Shown: one piece after another, positions 10,217 through 21,205 of the stretch
How the letters are laid out: every line of letters begins with the position of its first letter
How positions within the stretch are numbered: the first letter of the stretch is position 1
Assembly: GCF_032854445.1 (NCBI RefSeq)
Contig: NW_027017981.1
Location: forward strand, 62,001 to 126,000
Direction: 5' to 3'
DNA length: 64,000 nucleotides
Source: Liolophura sinensis
Lineage: Eukaryota; Mollusca; Polyplacophora; Chitonida; Chitonidae
The notes under the pieces: generated by a model
Seen by the model: the letters and a program-made list of their open reading frames with translations, nothing else
Told to the model about the DNA's origin: nothing
Database searches by the model: none
Made by a program: the position numbers and the translations under genes

Positions 10217-11864
10217 GTGCCCATCAACGGCTCTTACTCCATGGAAACCAGGGAAATTTGCAATTTTTCAACAGCTGCCGATGCCTGGCTCAATTCCGCA
10301 TCTTTTGGCACCTTATTAATGTGGGTCTGTGGTCAGTTGTACATTTTACAGCAGACTGTATCAAGTACCTTGTGTTTTTTATGTACAAATGGTGTGGTTT
10401 TTTCTACACGTAGATAAAGACATTGAGATTGTCTTGGACTTAGAAGTAAGACAATTGCTGGGTAAGTTAAATGGGCTTAGCCCAAAGATTTGACGTCTTC
10501 TGGGCTACCGAAGGGCACATAACTTATAGTCAAAAGTTGAATATAGTAATGACCAGTCGCGATGGTACATAGTACAGTGTAGCCGATTTCAATTAACAAA
10601 AAGACCAGGCAAAAATGCAAAAGTGGAAAAACTATTCCAGTGTTGCTGGTAAGAGGCTATCCGACGTATTTTGTGACGAGAAATCGAATGGTGCAAACCG
10701 CGTTGCTCTCCGACCAATACTTTTGGCTGTAGCGACAATTGAATGATCATTGATGTCATAATCACGTGCCCAGCAACGGCTCTTACTCCATGGAAACCAA
10801 GGAAATTTGAAATTTTTTCAACAGTTGCCGATGCCTGGCTCAATTCCGCTTTTTTTGGCACCTTATTAATGTGGGTCTGTGGTCAGTTGTACTTTTTACA
10901 GCAGACTGTATCAAGTACCTTGTGTTTTTTATGTACAAATGGTGTGGTTTTTCTACACGTAGATAAAGACATTGAGATTGTCTTGGACTTAGAAGTAAGA
11001 CAATTGCTGGGTGAGTTAAATGGGCTTAGCCAAAAGATTTGATGTCTTCTTGGCTACCGAAGGGCACATAACTTATAGTCAAAAGTTGAATATAGTAATG
11101 ACCAGTCGCGATGGTACATAGTACAGTGTAGCCGATTTCAATTAACAAAAAGACCAGGCAAAAATGCAAAAGTGGAAAAACTGTTCCAGTGTTGCTGGTA
11201 AAAGGCTATTCCGACGTATTTTGTAACGAGAAATCGAATGGTGCAAACCGCGTTGCTCTCCGACCAATACTTTTGGCTGTAGCGACAATTGAATGATCAT
11301 TGATGTCATAATCACGTGCCCATCAACGGATCTTACTCCATGGAAACCAGGGAAATTTGCAATTTTTCACCTGCTGCCGATGCCTGGCTCAATTCCACAT
11401 CTTTTGGCACCTTATTAATGTGGGTCTGTGGTCAGTTGTACTTTTTACAGTAGACTGTATCAAGTACCTTGTGTTTTTTATGTACAAATGGTCTGGTTTT
11501 TCTACACGTAGATAAAGACATTGAGATTGTCTTGGACTTAGAAGTAAGACAATTGCTGGGTAAGTTAAATGGGCTTAGCCCAAAGATTTGACGTCTTCTG
11601 GGCTACCGAAGGGCACATAACTTATAGTCAAAAGTTGAATATAGTAATGACCAGTCGCGATGGTACATAGTACAGTGTAGCCGATTTCAATTAACAAAAA
11701 GACCAGGCAAAAATGCAAAAGTGGAAAAAACTATTCCAGTGTTGCTGGTAAGAGGCTATCCGACGTATTTTGTGACGAGAAATCGAATGGTGCAAACCGC
11801 GTTGCTCTCCGACCAATACTTTTGGCTGTAGCGACAATTGAATGATCATTGATGTCATAATCAC
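10217..11864. repeat. Three units with an internal two-unit duplication
   Basis: Units start at 10217, 10766 and 11316. Unit 10217 (preceded by the rare CAGTCTGGCCG) has CCATCAACGG and GTACATTTTAC, and ends with GGGTAAGTTAAATGGG and GGCTATCCG. Unit 11316 starts like type (b) of the four-unit block but ends with the same GGGTAAGTTAAATGGG and GGCTATCCG. A block of about two units was therefore copied with joints inside units, near 10.4 and 11.5 kb. Unit 10766 has one extra T. Confidence 0.8.
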
Positions 11865-14064
11865 GTGCCCAGCAACGGCTCTTACTCCATGGAAACCAAG
11901 GAAATTTGAAATTTTTCAACAGTTGCCGATGCCTGGCTCAATTCCGCTTTTTTTGGCACCTTATTAATGTGGGTCTGTGGTCAGTTGTACTTTTTACAGC
12001 AGACTGTATCAAGTACCTTGTGTTTTTTATGTACAAATGGTGTGGTTTTTCTACACGTAGATAAAGACATTGAGATTGTCTTGGACTTAGAAGTAAGACA
12101 ATTGCTGGGTGAGTTAAATGGGCTTAGCCAAAAGATTTGATGTCTTCTTGGCTACCGAAGGGCACATAACTTATAGTCAAAAGTTGAATATAGTAATGAC
12201 CAGTCGCGATGGTACATAGTACAGTGTAGCCGATTTCAATTAACAAAAAGACCAGGCAAAAATGCAAAAGTGGAAAAACTGTTCCAGTGTTGCTGGTAAA
12301 AGGCTATTCCGACGTATTTTGTAACGAGAAATCGAATGGTGCAAACCGCGTTGCTCTCCGACCAATACTTTTGGCTGTAGCGACAATTGAATGATCATTG
12401 ATGTCATAATCACGTGCCCATCAACGGATCTTACTCCATGGAAACCAGGGAAATTTGCAATTTTTCACCTGCTGCCGATGCCTGGCTCAATTCCACATCT
12501 TTTGGCACCTTATTAATGTGGGTCTGTGGTCAGTTGTACTTTTTACAGTAGACTGTATCAAGTACCTTGTGTTTTTTATGTACAAATGGTCTGGTTTTTC
12601 TACACGTAGATAAAGACATTGAGATTGTCTTGGACTTAGAAGTAAGACAATTGCTGGGTGAGTTAAATGGGCTTAGCCCAAAGATTTGAGGTCTTCTGGG
12701 CTACCGAAGGGCACATAACTTATAGTCAAAAGTTGAATATAGTAATGACCAGTCGCGATGGTACATAGTACAGTGTAGCCGATTTCAATTAACAAAAAGA
12801 CCAGGCAAAAATGCAAAAGTGGAAAAACTGTTCCAGTTCTGCTGGTAAGAGGCTAATCCGACGTATTTTGTGACGAGAAATCGAATGGTGCAAACCGCGT
12901 TGCTCTCCGACCAATACTTTTGGCTGTAGCGACAATTCAATGATCATTGATGTCATAATCACGTGCCCAGCAACGGCTCTTACTCCATGGAAACCAGGGA
13001 AATTTGCAATTATTCAACAGTTGCCGATGCCTGGCTCAATTCCCGCTTCTTTTTGGCACCTTATTAATGTGGGCCTGTGGTTAGTTGTACTTTTTACAGC
13101 AGACTGTATCAAGTACCTTGTGTTTTTTATGTACAAATGGTGTGGTTTTTCTACACGTAGATAAAGACATTGAGATTGTCTTGGACTTAGAAGTAAGACA
13201 ATTGCTGGGTGAGTTAAATGGGCTTAGCCCAAAGATTTGACGTCTTCTGGGCTACCGAAGGGCACATAACTTATAGTCAAAAGTTGAATATAGTAATGAC
13301 CAGTCGCGATGGTACATAGTACAGTGTAGCCGATTTCAATTAACAAAAAGACCAGGCAAAAATGCAAACGTGGAAAAACTGTTCCAGTGTTGCTGGTAAG
13401 AGGCTAATCCGACGTATTTTGTGACGAGAAATCGAATGGTGCAAACCGCGTTGCTCTCCGACCAATACTTTTGGCTGTAGCGACAATTGAATGATCATTG
13501 ATGTCATAATCACGTGCCCAGCAACGGCTCTTACTCCATGGAAACCAGGGAAATTTGCAATATTTCAACAGGTGCCGATGCCTGGCTCAATTCCGCTTCT
13601 TTTGGCACCTTATTAATGTGGGTCTGTGGTCAGTTGTACTTTTTACAGCAGACTGTATCAAGTACCTTGTGTTTTTTTATGTACAAATGGTGTGGTTTTT
13701 TCTACACGTAGATAAAGACATTGAGATTGTCTTGGACTTAGAAGTAAGACAATTGCTGGGTGAGTTAAATGGGCTTAGCCCAAAAATTTGACATCTTCTG
13801 GGCTACCGAAAAGCACATAACTTATAGTCAAAAGTTGAATATAGTAATGACCAGTCGCGATGGTACATAGTACAGTGTAGCCGATTTCAATTAACAAAAA
13901 GACCAGGCCAAAATGCAAAAAGTGTTAAAACTGTTCCAGTGTTGCTGGTAAGAGGCTATCCGACGTATTTTGTGACGAGAAATCGAATGGTGCAAACCGC
14001 GTTGCTCTCCGACCAATACTTTTGGCTGTAGCGACAATTGAATGATCATTGATGTCATAATCAC
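11865..14064. repeat. Four-unit higher-order repeat, copy 2
   Basis: Units start at 11865, 12414, 12963 and 13514, in the order (a)-(d) of the block at 8021. Unit 12963 has two extra bases (TTCCCGCTTCTTTTTGG). Unit 13514 has three extra bases and loses one in GGCTATCCG. Near 13.92 kb GTGTTAAAAC, shared with the end of unit 15712, runs straight into the tail type of unit 10217, which marks a likely crossover joint. Confidence 0.85.
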
Positions 14065-16260
14065 GTGCCCAGCAACGGCTCTTACTCCATGGAAACCAAG
14101 GAAATTTGAAATTTTTCAACAGTTGCCGATGCCTGGCTCAATTCCGCTTTTTTTGGCACCTTATTAATGTGGGTCTGTGGTCAGTTGTACTTTTTACAGC
14201 AGACTGTATCAAGTACCTTGTGTTTTTTATGTACAAATGGTGTGGTTTTTCTACACGTAGATAAAGACATTGAGATTGTCTTGGACTTAGAAGTAAGACA
14301 ATTGCTGGGTGAGTTAAATGGGCTTAGCCAAAAGATTTGATGTCTTCTTGGCTACCGAAGGGCACATAACTTATAGTCAAAAGTTGAATATAGTAATGAC
14401 CAGTCGCGATGGTACATAGTACAGTGTAGCCGATTTCAATTAACAAAAAGACCAGGCAAAAATGCAAAAGTGGAAAAACTGTTCCAGTGTTGCTGGTAAA
14501 AGGCTATTCCGACGTATTTTGTAACGAGAAATCGAATGGTGCAAACCGCGTTGCTCTCCGACCAATACTTTTGGCTGTAGCGACAATTGAATGATCATTG
14601 ATGTCATAATCACGTGCCCATCAACGGATCTTACTCCATGGAAACCAGGGAAATTTGCAATTTTTCACCTGCTGCCGATGCCTGGCTCAATTCCACATCT
14701 TTTGGCACCTTATTAATGTGGGTCTGTGGTCAGTTGTACTTTTTACAGTAGACTGTATCAAGTACCTTGTGTTTTTTATGTACAAATGGTCTGGTTTTTC
14801 TACACGTAGATAAAGACATTGAGATTGTCTTGGACTTAGAAGTAAGACAATTGCTGGGTGAGTTAAATGGGCTTAGCCCAAAGATTTGAGGTCTTCTGGG
14901 CTACCGAAGGGCACATAACTTATAGTCAAAAGTTGAATATAGTAATGACCAGTCGCGATGGTACATAGTACAGTGTAGCCGATTTCAATTAACAAAAAGA
15001 CCAGGCAAAAATGCAAAAGTGGAAAAACTGTTCCAGTTCTGCTGGTAAGAGGCTAATCCGACGTATTTTGTGACGAGAAATCGAATGGTGCAAACCGCGT
15101 TGCTCTCCGACCAATACTTTTGGCTGTAGCGACAATTCAATGATCATTGATGTCATAATCACGTGCCCAGCAACGGCTCTTACTCCATGGAAACCAGGGA
15201 AATTTGCAATTATTCAACAGTTGCCGATGCCTGGCTCAATTCCGCTTCTTTTGGCACCTTATTAATGTGGGCCTGTGGTTAGTTGTACTTTTTACAGCAG
15301 ACTGTATCAAGTACCTTGTGTTTTTTATGTACAAATGGTGTGGTTTTTCTACACGTAGATAAAGACATTGAGATTGTCTTGGACTTAGAAGTAAGACAAT
15401 TGCTGGGTGAGTTAAATGGGCTTAGCCCAAAGATTTGACGTCTTCTGGGCTACCGAAGGGCACATAACTTATAGTCAAAAGTTGAATATAGTAATGACCA
15501 GTCGCGATGGTACATAGTACAGTGTAGCCGATTTCAATTAACAAAAAGACCAGGCAAAAATGCAAAAGTGGAAAAACTGTTCCAGTGTTGCTGGTAAGAG
15601 GCTAATCCGACGTATTTTGTGACGAGAAATCGAATGGTGCAAACCGCGTTGCTCTCCGACCAATACTTTTGGCTGTAGCGACAATTGAATGATCATTGAT
15701 GTCATAATCACGTGCCCAGCAACGGCTCTTACTCCATGGAAACCAGGGAAATTTGCAATATTTCAACAGGTGCCGATGCCTGGCTCAATTCCGCTTCTTT
15801 TGGCACCTTATTAATGTGGGTCTGTGGTCAGTTGTACTTTTTACAGCAGACTGTATCAAGTACCTTGTGTTTTTTATGTACAAATGGTGTGGTTTTTCTA
15901 CACGTAGATAAAGACATTGAGATTGTCTTGGACTTAGAAGTAAGACAATTGCTGGGTGAGTTAAATGGGCTTAGCCCAAAAATTTGACATCTTCTGGGCT
16001 ACCGAAAAGCACATAACTTATAGTCAAAAGTTGAATATAGTAATGACCAGTCGCGATGGTACATAGTACAGTGTAGCCGATTTCAATTAACAAAAAGACC
16101 AGGCCAAAATGCAAAAGTGTTAAAACTGTTCCAGTTCTCCTGGTAAGAGGCTAATCCGACGTATTTTCTGACGAAAAATCGAATGGTGCAAACCGCGTTG
16201 CTCTCCGACCAATACTTTTGGCTGTAGCGACAATTGAATGATCATTGATGTCATAATCAC
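14065..16260. repeat. Four-unit higher-order repeat, copy 3
   Basis: Units start at 14065, 14614, 15163 and 15712, order (a)-(d), all 549 apart. The sequence is close to copy 2 and to the block at 55807. The end carries AAAAATTTGACATC and GTGTTAAAAC; the latter is GTGGAAAAAC at 57.8 kb. Confidence 0.87.
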
Positions 16261-17907
16261 GTGCCCAGCAACGGCTCTTACTCCATGGAAACCAGGGAAA
16301 TTTGCAATTTTTCAACTGCTGCCGATGCCTGGCTCAATTCCGCTTTTTTTGGCACCTTATTAATGTGGGCCTGTGATCAGTTGTACTTTTTACAGCAGAC
16401 TGTATCAAGTACCTTGTGTTTTTTATGTGCAAATTTTGTGGTTTTTCTACACGTAGATAAAGACATTGAGATTGTCTTGGACTTAGAAGTAAGACAATTG
16501 CTGGGTGAGTTAAATGGGCTTAGCCCAAACATTTGACGTCTTCTGGGCTACCGAAGGGCACATAACTTATAGTCAAGAGGTGAATATAGTAATAACCAGT
16601 CGCGATGGTACATAGTACAGTGTAGCCGATTTCAATTAACAAAAAGACCAGGCAAAAATGCAAAAGTGGAAAAACTGTTCCAGTGCTGCTGGTAAGAGGC
16701 TAATCCGACGTATTTTGTGACGAGAAATCGAATGGTGCAAACCGCGTTGCTCTCCGACCAATACTTTTGGCTGTAGCGACAATTGAATGATCATTGATGT
16801 CATAATCACGTGCCCAGCAACGGCTCTTACTCCATGGAAACCAGGGAAATTTGCAATTTTTCAACTGCTGCCGATGCCTGGCTCAATTCCGCTTTTTTTG
16901 GCACCTTATTAATGTGGGCCTGTGGTCAGTTGTACTTTTTACAGCAGACTGTATCAAGTACCTTGTGTTTTTTATGTGCAAATTTTGTGGTTTTTCTACA
17001 CGTAGATAAAGACATTGAGATTGTCTTGGACTTAGAAGTAAGACAATTGCTGGGTGAGTTAAATGGGCTTAGCCCAAACATCTGACGTCTTCTGGGCTAC
17101 CGAAGGGCACATAACTTATAGTCAAGAGGTGAATATAGTAATAACCAGTCGCGATGGTACATAGTACAGTGTAGCCGATTTCAATTAACAAAAAGACCAG
17201 GCAAAAATGCAAAAGTGGAAAAACTGTTCCAGTGCTGCTGGTAAGAGGCTAATCCGACGTATTTTGTGACGAGAAATCGAATGGTGCAAACCGCGTTGCT
17301 CTCCAACCAATACTTTTGGCTGTAGCGACAATTGAATGATCAATGATGTCATAATCACGTGCCCAGCAACGGCTCTTACTCCATGGAAACCAGGGAAATT
17401 TGCAATTTTTCAACAGTTGCCGATGCCTGGCTCAATTCCGCTTTTTTTGGCACCTTATTAATGTGGGTCTGTGGTCAGTTGTACTTTTTACAGCAGACTG
17501 TATCAAGTACCTTGTGTTTTTTATGTACAAATGGTGTGGTTTTTCTACACGTAGATAAAGACATTGAGATTGTCTTGGACTTAGAAGTAAGACAATTGCT
17601 GGGTGAGTTAAATGCGCTTAGCCAAAAGATTTGAGGTCTTCTTGGCTACCGAAGGGCACATAACTTATAGTCAAAAGTTGAATGTAGTAATGACCAGTCG
17701 CGATGGTACATAGTACAGTGTAGCCGATTTCAATTAACAAAAAGACCAGGCAAAAATGCAAAAGTGGAAAAACTGTTCCAGTGCTGCTGGTAAGAGGCTA
17801 ATCCGACGTATTTTGTGACGAGAAATCGAATGGTGCAAACCGCGTTGCTCTCCGACTAATACTTTTGGCTGTAGCGACAATTGAATGATCATTGATGTCA
17901 TAACCAC
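16261..17907. repeat. Three units with GCAAATTTTGTGG variant
   Basis: Units start at 16261, 16810 and 17359. The first two share CGCTTTTTTTGG, GCAAATTTTGTGG and TCAAGAGGTG and look like a recent pair. Unit 16810 ends with the rare AACATCTGACG, and unit 17359 is preceded by the rare GATCAATGATG; both recur at 58824 and 59083. Unit 17359 has GCGCTTAGCCAAAAG with CTTCTTGGC. Confidence 0.85.
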
Positions 17908-19007
17908 TTGCCCAGCAACGGCTCTTACTCCATGGAAACCAGAGAAATTTGCAATTTTTCAACTGCTGCCGATGCCTGGCTCAATTCCGCTTCTTTTGGC
18001 ACCTTATTAATGTGGGCCTGTGGTCAGTTGTACTTTTTACAGCAGACTGTATCAAGTACCTTGTGTTTTTTATGTACAAATGGTTGTGGTTTTTCTACAA
18101 GTAGATAAAGACATTGAGATTGTCTTGGACTTAGAAGTAAGACAATTGCTGGGTGAGTTAAATGGGGGTTACCCCAAATATTTGACATCTTCTGGGCTAC
18201 CGAAAAGCACATAACTTATAGTCAAAAGTTGAATATAGTAATGACCAGTCGCGATGGTACATAGTACAGTGTAGCCGATTTCAATTAACAAAAAGACCAG
18301 GCAAAAATGCAAAAGTGGAAAAACTGTTCCAGTGTTGCTGGTAAGAGGCTATTCCGACGTATTTTGTGACGATAAATCGAATGGTGCAAACCGCGTTGCT
18401 CTCCGACCAATACTTTTGGCTGTAGCGACAATTCAATGATCATTGATCTCATAACCACTTGCCCAGCAACGGGTCTTACTCCATGGAAACCAGAGAAATT
18501 TGCAATTTTTCAACTGCTGCCGATGACTGGCTCAATTCCGCTTCTTTTGGCACCTTATTAATGTGGGCCTGTGGTCAGTTGTACTTTTTACAGCAGACTG
18601 TATCAAGTACCTTGTGTTTTTTATGTACAAATGGTGTGGTTTTTCTACACGTAGATAAAGACATTGAGATTGTCTTGGACTTAGAAGTAAGACAATTGCT
18701 GGGTGAGTTAAATGGGCTTAGCCCAAAGATTTGACATCTTCTGGGCTACCGAAAAGCACATAACTTATAGTCAAAAGTTGAATATAGTAATGACCAGTCG
18801 CGATGGTACATAGTACAGTGTAGCCGATTTCAATTAACAAAAAGACCAGGCAAAAATGCAAAAGTGGAAAAACTGATCCAGTGTTGCTGGGAAGAAGCTA
18901 ATCCGACGTATTTTGTGACGAGAAATCGAATGGTGCAAACCGCGTTGCTCTCCGACCAATACTTTTGGCTGTAGCGACAATTGAATGATCATTAATGTCA
19001 TAACCAC
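17908..19007. repeat. Two TTG-type units
   Basis: Units start at 17908 and 18459, both with CCACTTGCCC in place of CACGTG. Unit 17908 is 551 bp: an extra T in ATGGTTGTGG and an extra G in GGGGGTTACCCC. The matching unit at 60198 lacks both extras, so they arose after the duplication or are consensus errors. Unit 18459 is preceded by the rare GATCTCATAACC, which recurs before 60747. Confidence 0.85.
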
Positions 19008-21205
19008 TTGCCCAGCAACGGATCTTACTCCATGGAAACCAGAGAAATTTGCAATTTTTTCAACTGCTGCCGATGCCTGGCTCAATTCCGCTTCTTTTGG
19101 CACCTTATTAATGTGGGCCTGTGGTCAGTTGTACTTTTTACAGCAGACTGTATCAAGTACGTTGTGTTTTTTATGTACAAATGGTGTGGTTTTTCTACAC
19201 GTAGATAAAGACATTGAGATTGTCTTGGACTTAGAAGTAAGGACAATTGCTGGGTGAGTTAAATGCGCCTAGAGAAAAGATTTGAGGTCTTCTGGGCTAC
19301 CGAAGGGCACATAACTTATAGTCAAAAGTTGAATATAGTAATGACCAGTCGCGATGGTACATAGTACAGTGTAGCCGGTTTCAATTAACAAAAAGACCAG
19401 GCAAAAATGCAAAAGTGGAAAAACTGTTCCAGTGCTGCTGGTAAGAGGCTAATCCGACGTATTTTGTGACGAGAAATCGAATGGTGCAATCCGCGTTGCT
19501 CTCCGACCAATACTTTTGGCTGTAGCGACAATTGAATGATCATTGATGTCATAATCACGTGCCCAGCAACGGCTCTTACTCCATGGAAACCAGGGAAATT
19601 TGCAATTTTTCAACAGCTGCCGATGCCTGGCTCAATTCCGCATCTTTTGGCACCTTATTAATGTGGGCCTGTGGTCAGTTGTACTTTTTACAGCAGACTG
19701 TATCAAGTACCTTGTGTTTTTTATGTACAAATGGTGTGGTTTTTCTACACGTAGATAAAGACATTGAGATTGTCTTGGAGTTAGAAGTAAGACAATTGCT
19801 GGGTGAGTTAAATGGGCTTAGCCCAAACATTTGAGGTCTTCTGGGCTACCGAAGGGCACATAACTTATAGTCAAAAGTTGAATATAGTAATGACCAGTCG
19901 CGATGGTACATAGTACAGTGTAGCCGATTTCAATTAACAAAATGACCAGGCAAAAATGCAAAAGTGGAAAAACTGTTCCAGTGTTGCTGGTAAGAGGCTA
20001 ATCCGACATATTTTCTGACGAGAAATCGAATGGTGCAAACCGCGTTGCTCTCCGACCAATACTTTTGGCTGTAGCGACAATTGAATGATCATTAATGTCA
20101 TAACCACTTGCCCAGCAACGGATCTTACTCCATGGAAACCAGACAAATTTGCAATTTTTCAACTGCTGCCGATGCCTGGCTCAATTCCGCTTCTTTTGGC
20201 ACCTTATTAATGTGGGCCTGTGGTCAGTTGTGCTTTTTACAGCAGACTGTATCAAGTACCTTATGTTTTTTAAGTACAAATGGTGTGGTTTTTCTACACG
20301 TAGATAAAGACATTGAGATTGTCTTGGACTTAGAAGTAAGACAATTGCTGGGTGAGTTAAATGCGCCTAGAGAAAAGATTTGAGGTCTTCTGGGCTACCG
20401 AAGGGCACATAACTTATAGTCAAAAGTTGAATATAGTAATGACCAGTCGCGATGGTACATAGTTCAGTGTAGCCGGTTTCAATTAACAAAAAGACCAGGC
20501 AAAAATGCAAAAGTGGAAAAACTGTTCCAGTGTTGCTGGTAAGAGGCTAATCCGACGTATTTTGTGACGAGAAATCGAATGGTGCAAACCGCGTTGCTCT
20601 CCGACCAATACTTTTGGCTGTAGCGACAATTGAATGATCATTGATGTCATAATCACGTGCCCAGCAACGGCTCTTACTCCATGGAAACCAGGGAAATTTG
20701 CAATATTTCAACAGGTGCCGATGCCTGGCTCAATTCCGCTTCTTTTGGCACCTTATTAATGTGGGTCTGTGGTCAGTTGTACTTTTTACAGCAGACTGTA
20801 TCAAGTACCTTGTGTTTTTTATGTACAAATGGTGTGGTTTTTCTACAAGTAGATAAAGACATTGAGATTATCTTGGACATAGAAGTAAGACAATTGCTGG
20901 GTGAGTTAAATGGGCTTAGCCCAAAGATTTGACATCTTCTGGGCTACCGAAAAGCACATAACTTATAGTCAAAAGTTGAATATAGTAATGACCAGTCGCG
21001 ATGGTACATAGTACAGTGTAGCCGATTTCAATTAACAAAAAGACCAGGCCAAAATGCAAAAGTGGAAAAACTGTTCCAGTGTTGCTGGTAAGAGGCTAAT
21101 CCGACGTATTTTCTGACGAAAAATCGAATGGTGCAAACCGCGTTGCTCTCCGACCAATACTTTTGGCTGTAGCGACAATTGAATGATCATTGATGTCATA
21201 ATCAC
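19008..21205. repeat. Four-unit block seen three times, copy A
   Basis: Units start at 19008, 19559, 20108 and 20657. Shared marks with 29992-32187 and 61845-64000: GGAAGAAGC before the first unit, TTGGAGTTAG in the second, AAAATGACCAGG after it, ACCAGACAAATTTG and GTTGTGCTTTTT in the third, CATAGTTCAGTG after it, and CAAGTAGATAAAG with GGACATAGAAG in the fourth. Copy A shares CTGATCCAG and TTTTTTAAGTAC with the third copy only. Confidence 0.88.

Noticed and set aside
10217-10417. Truncated 66-codon frames ending STRR/TRR in several units
   Set aside because: They are the common frame after a one-base gain or loss in a T-run; not separate genes.
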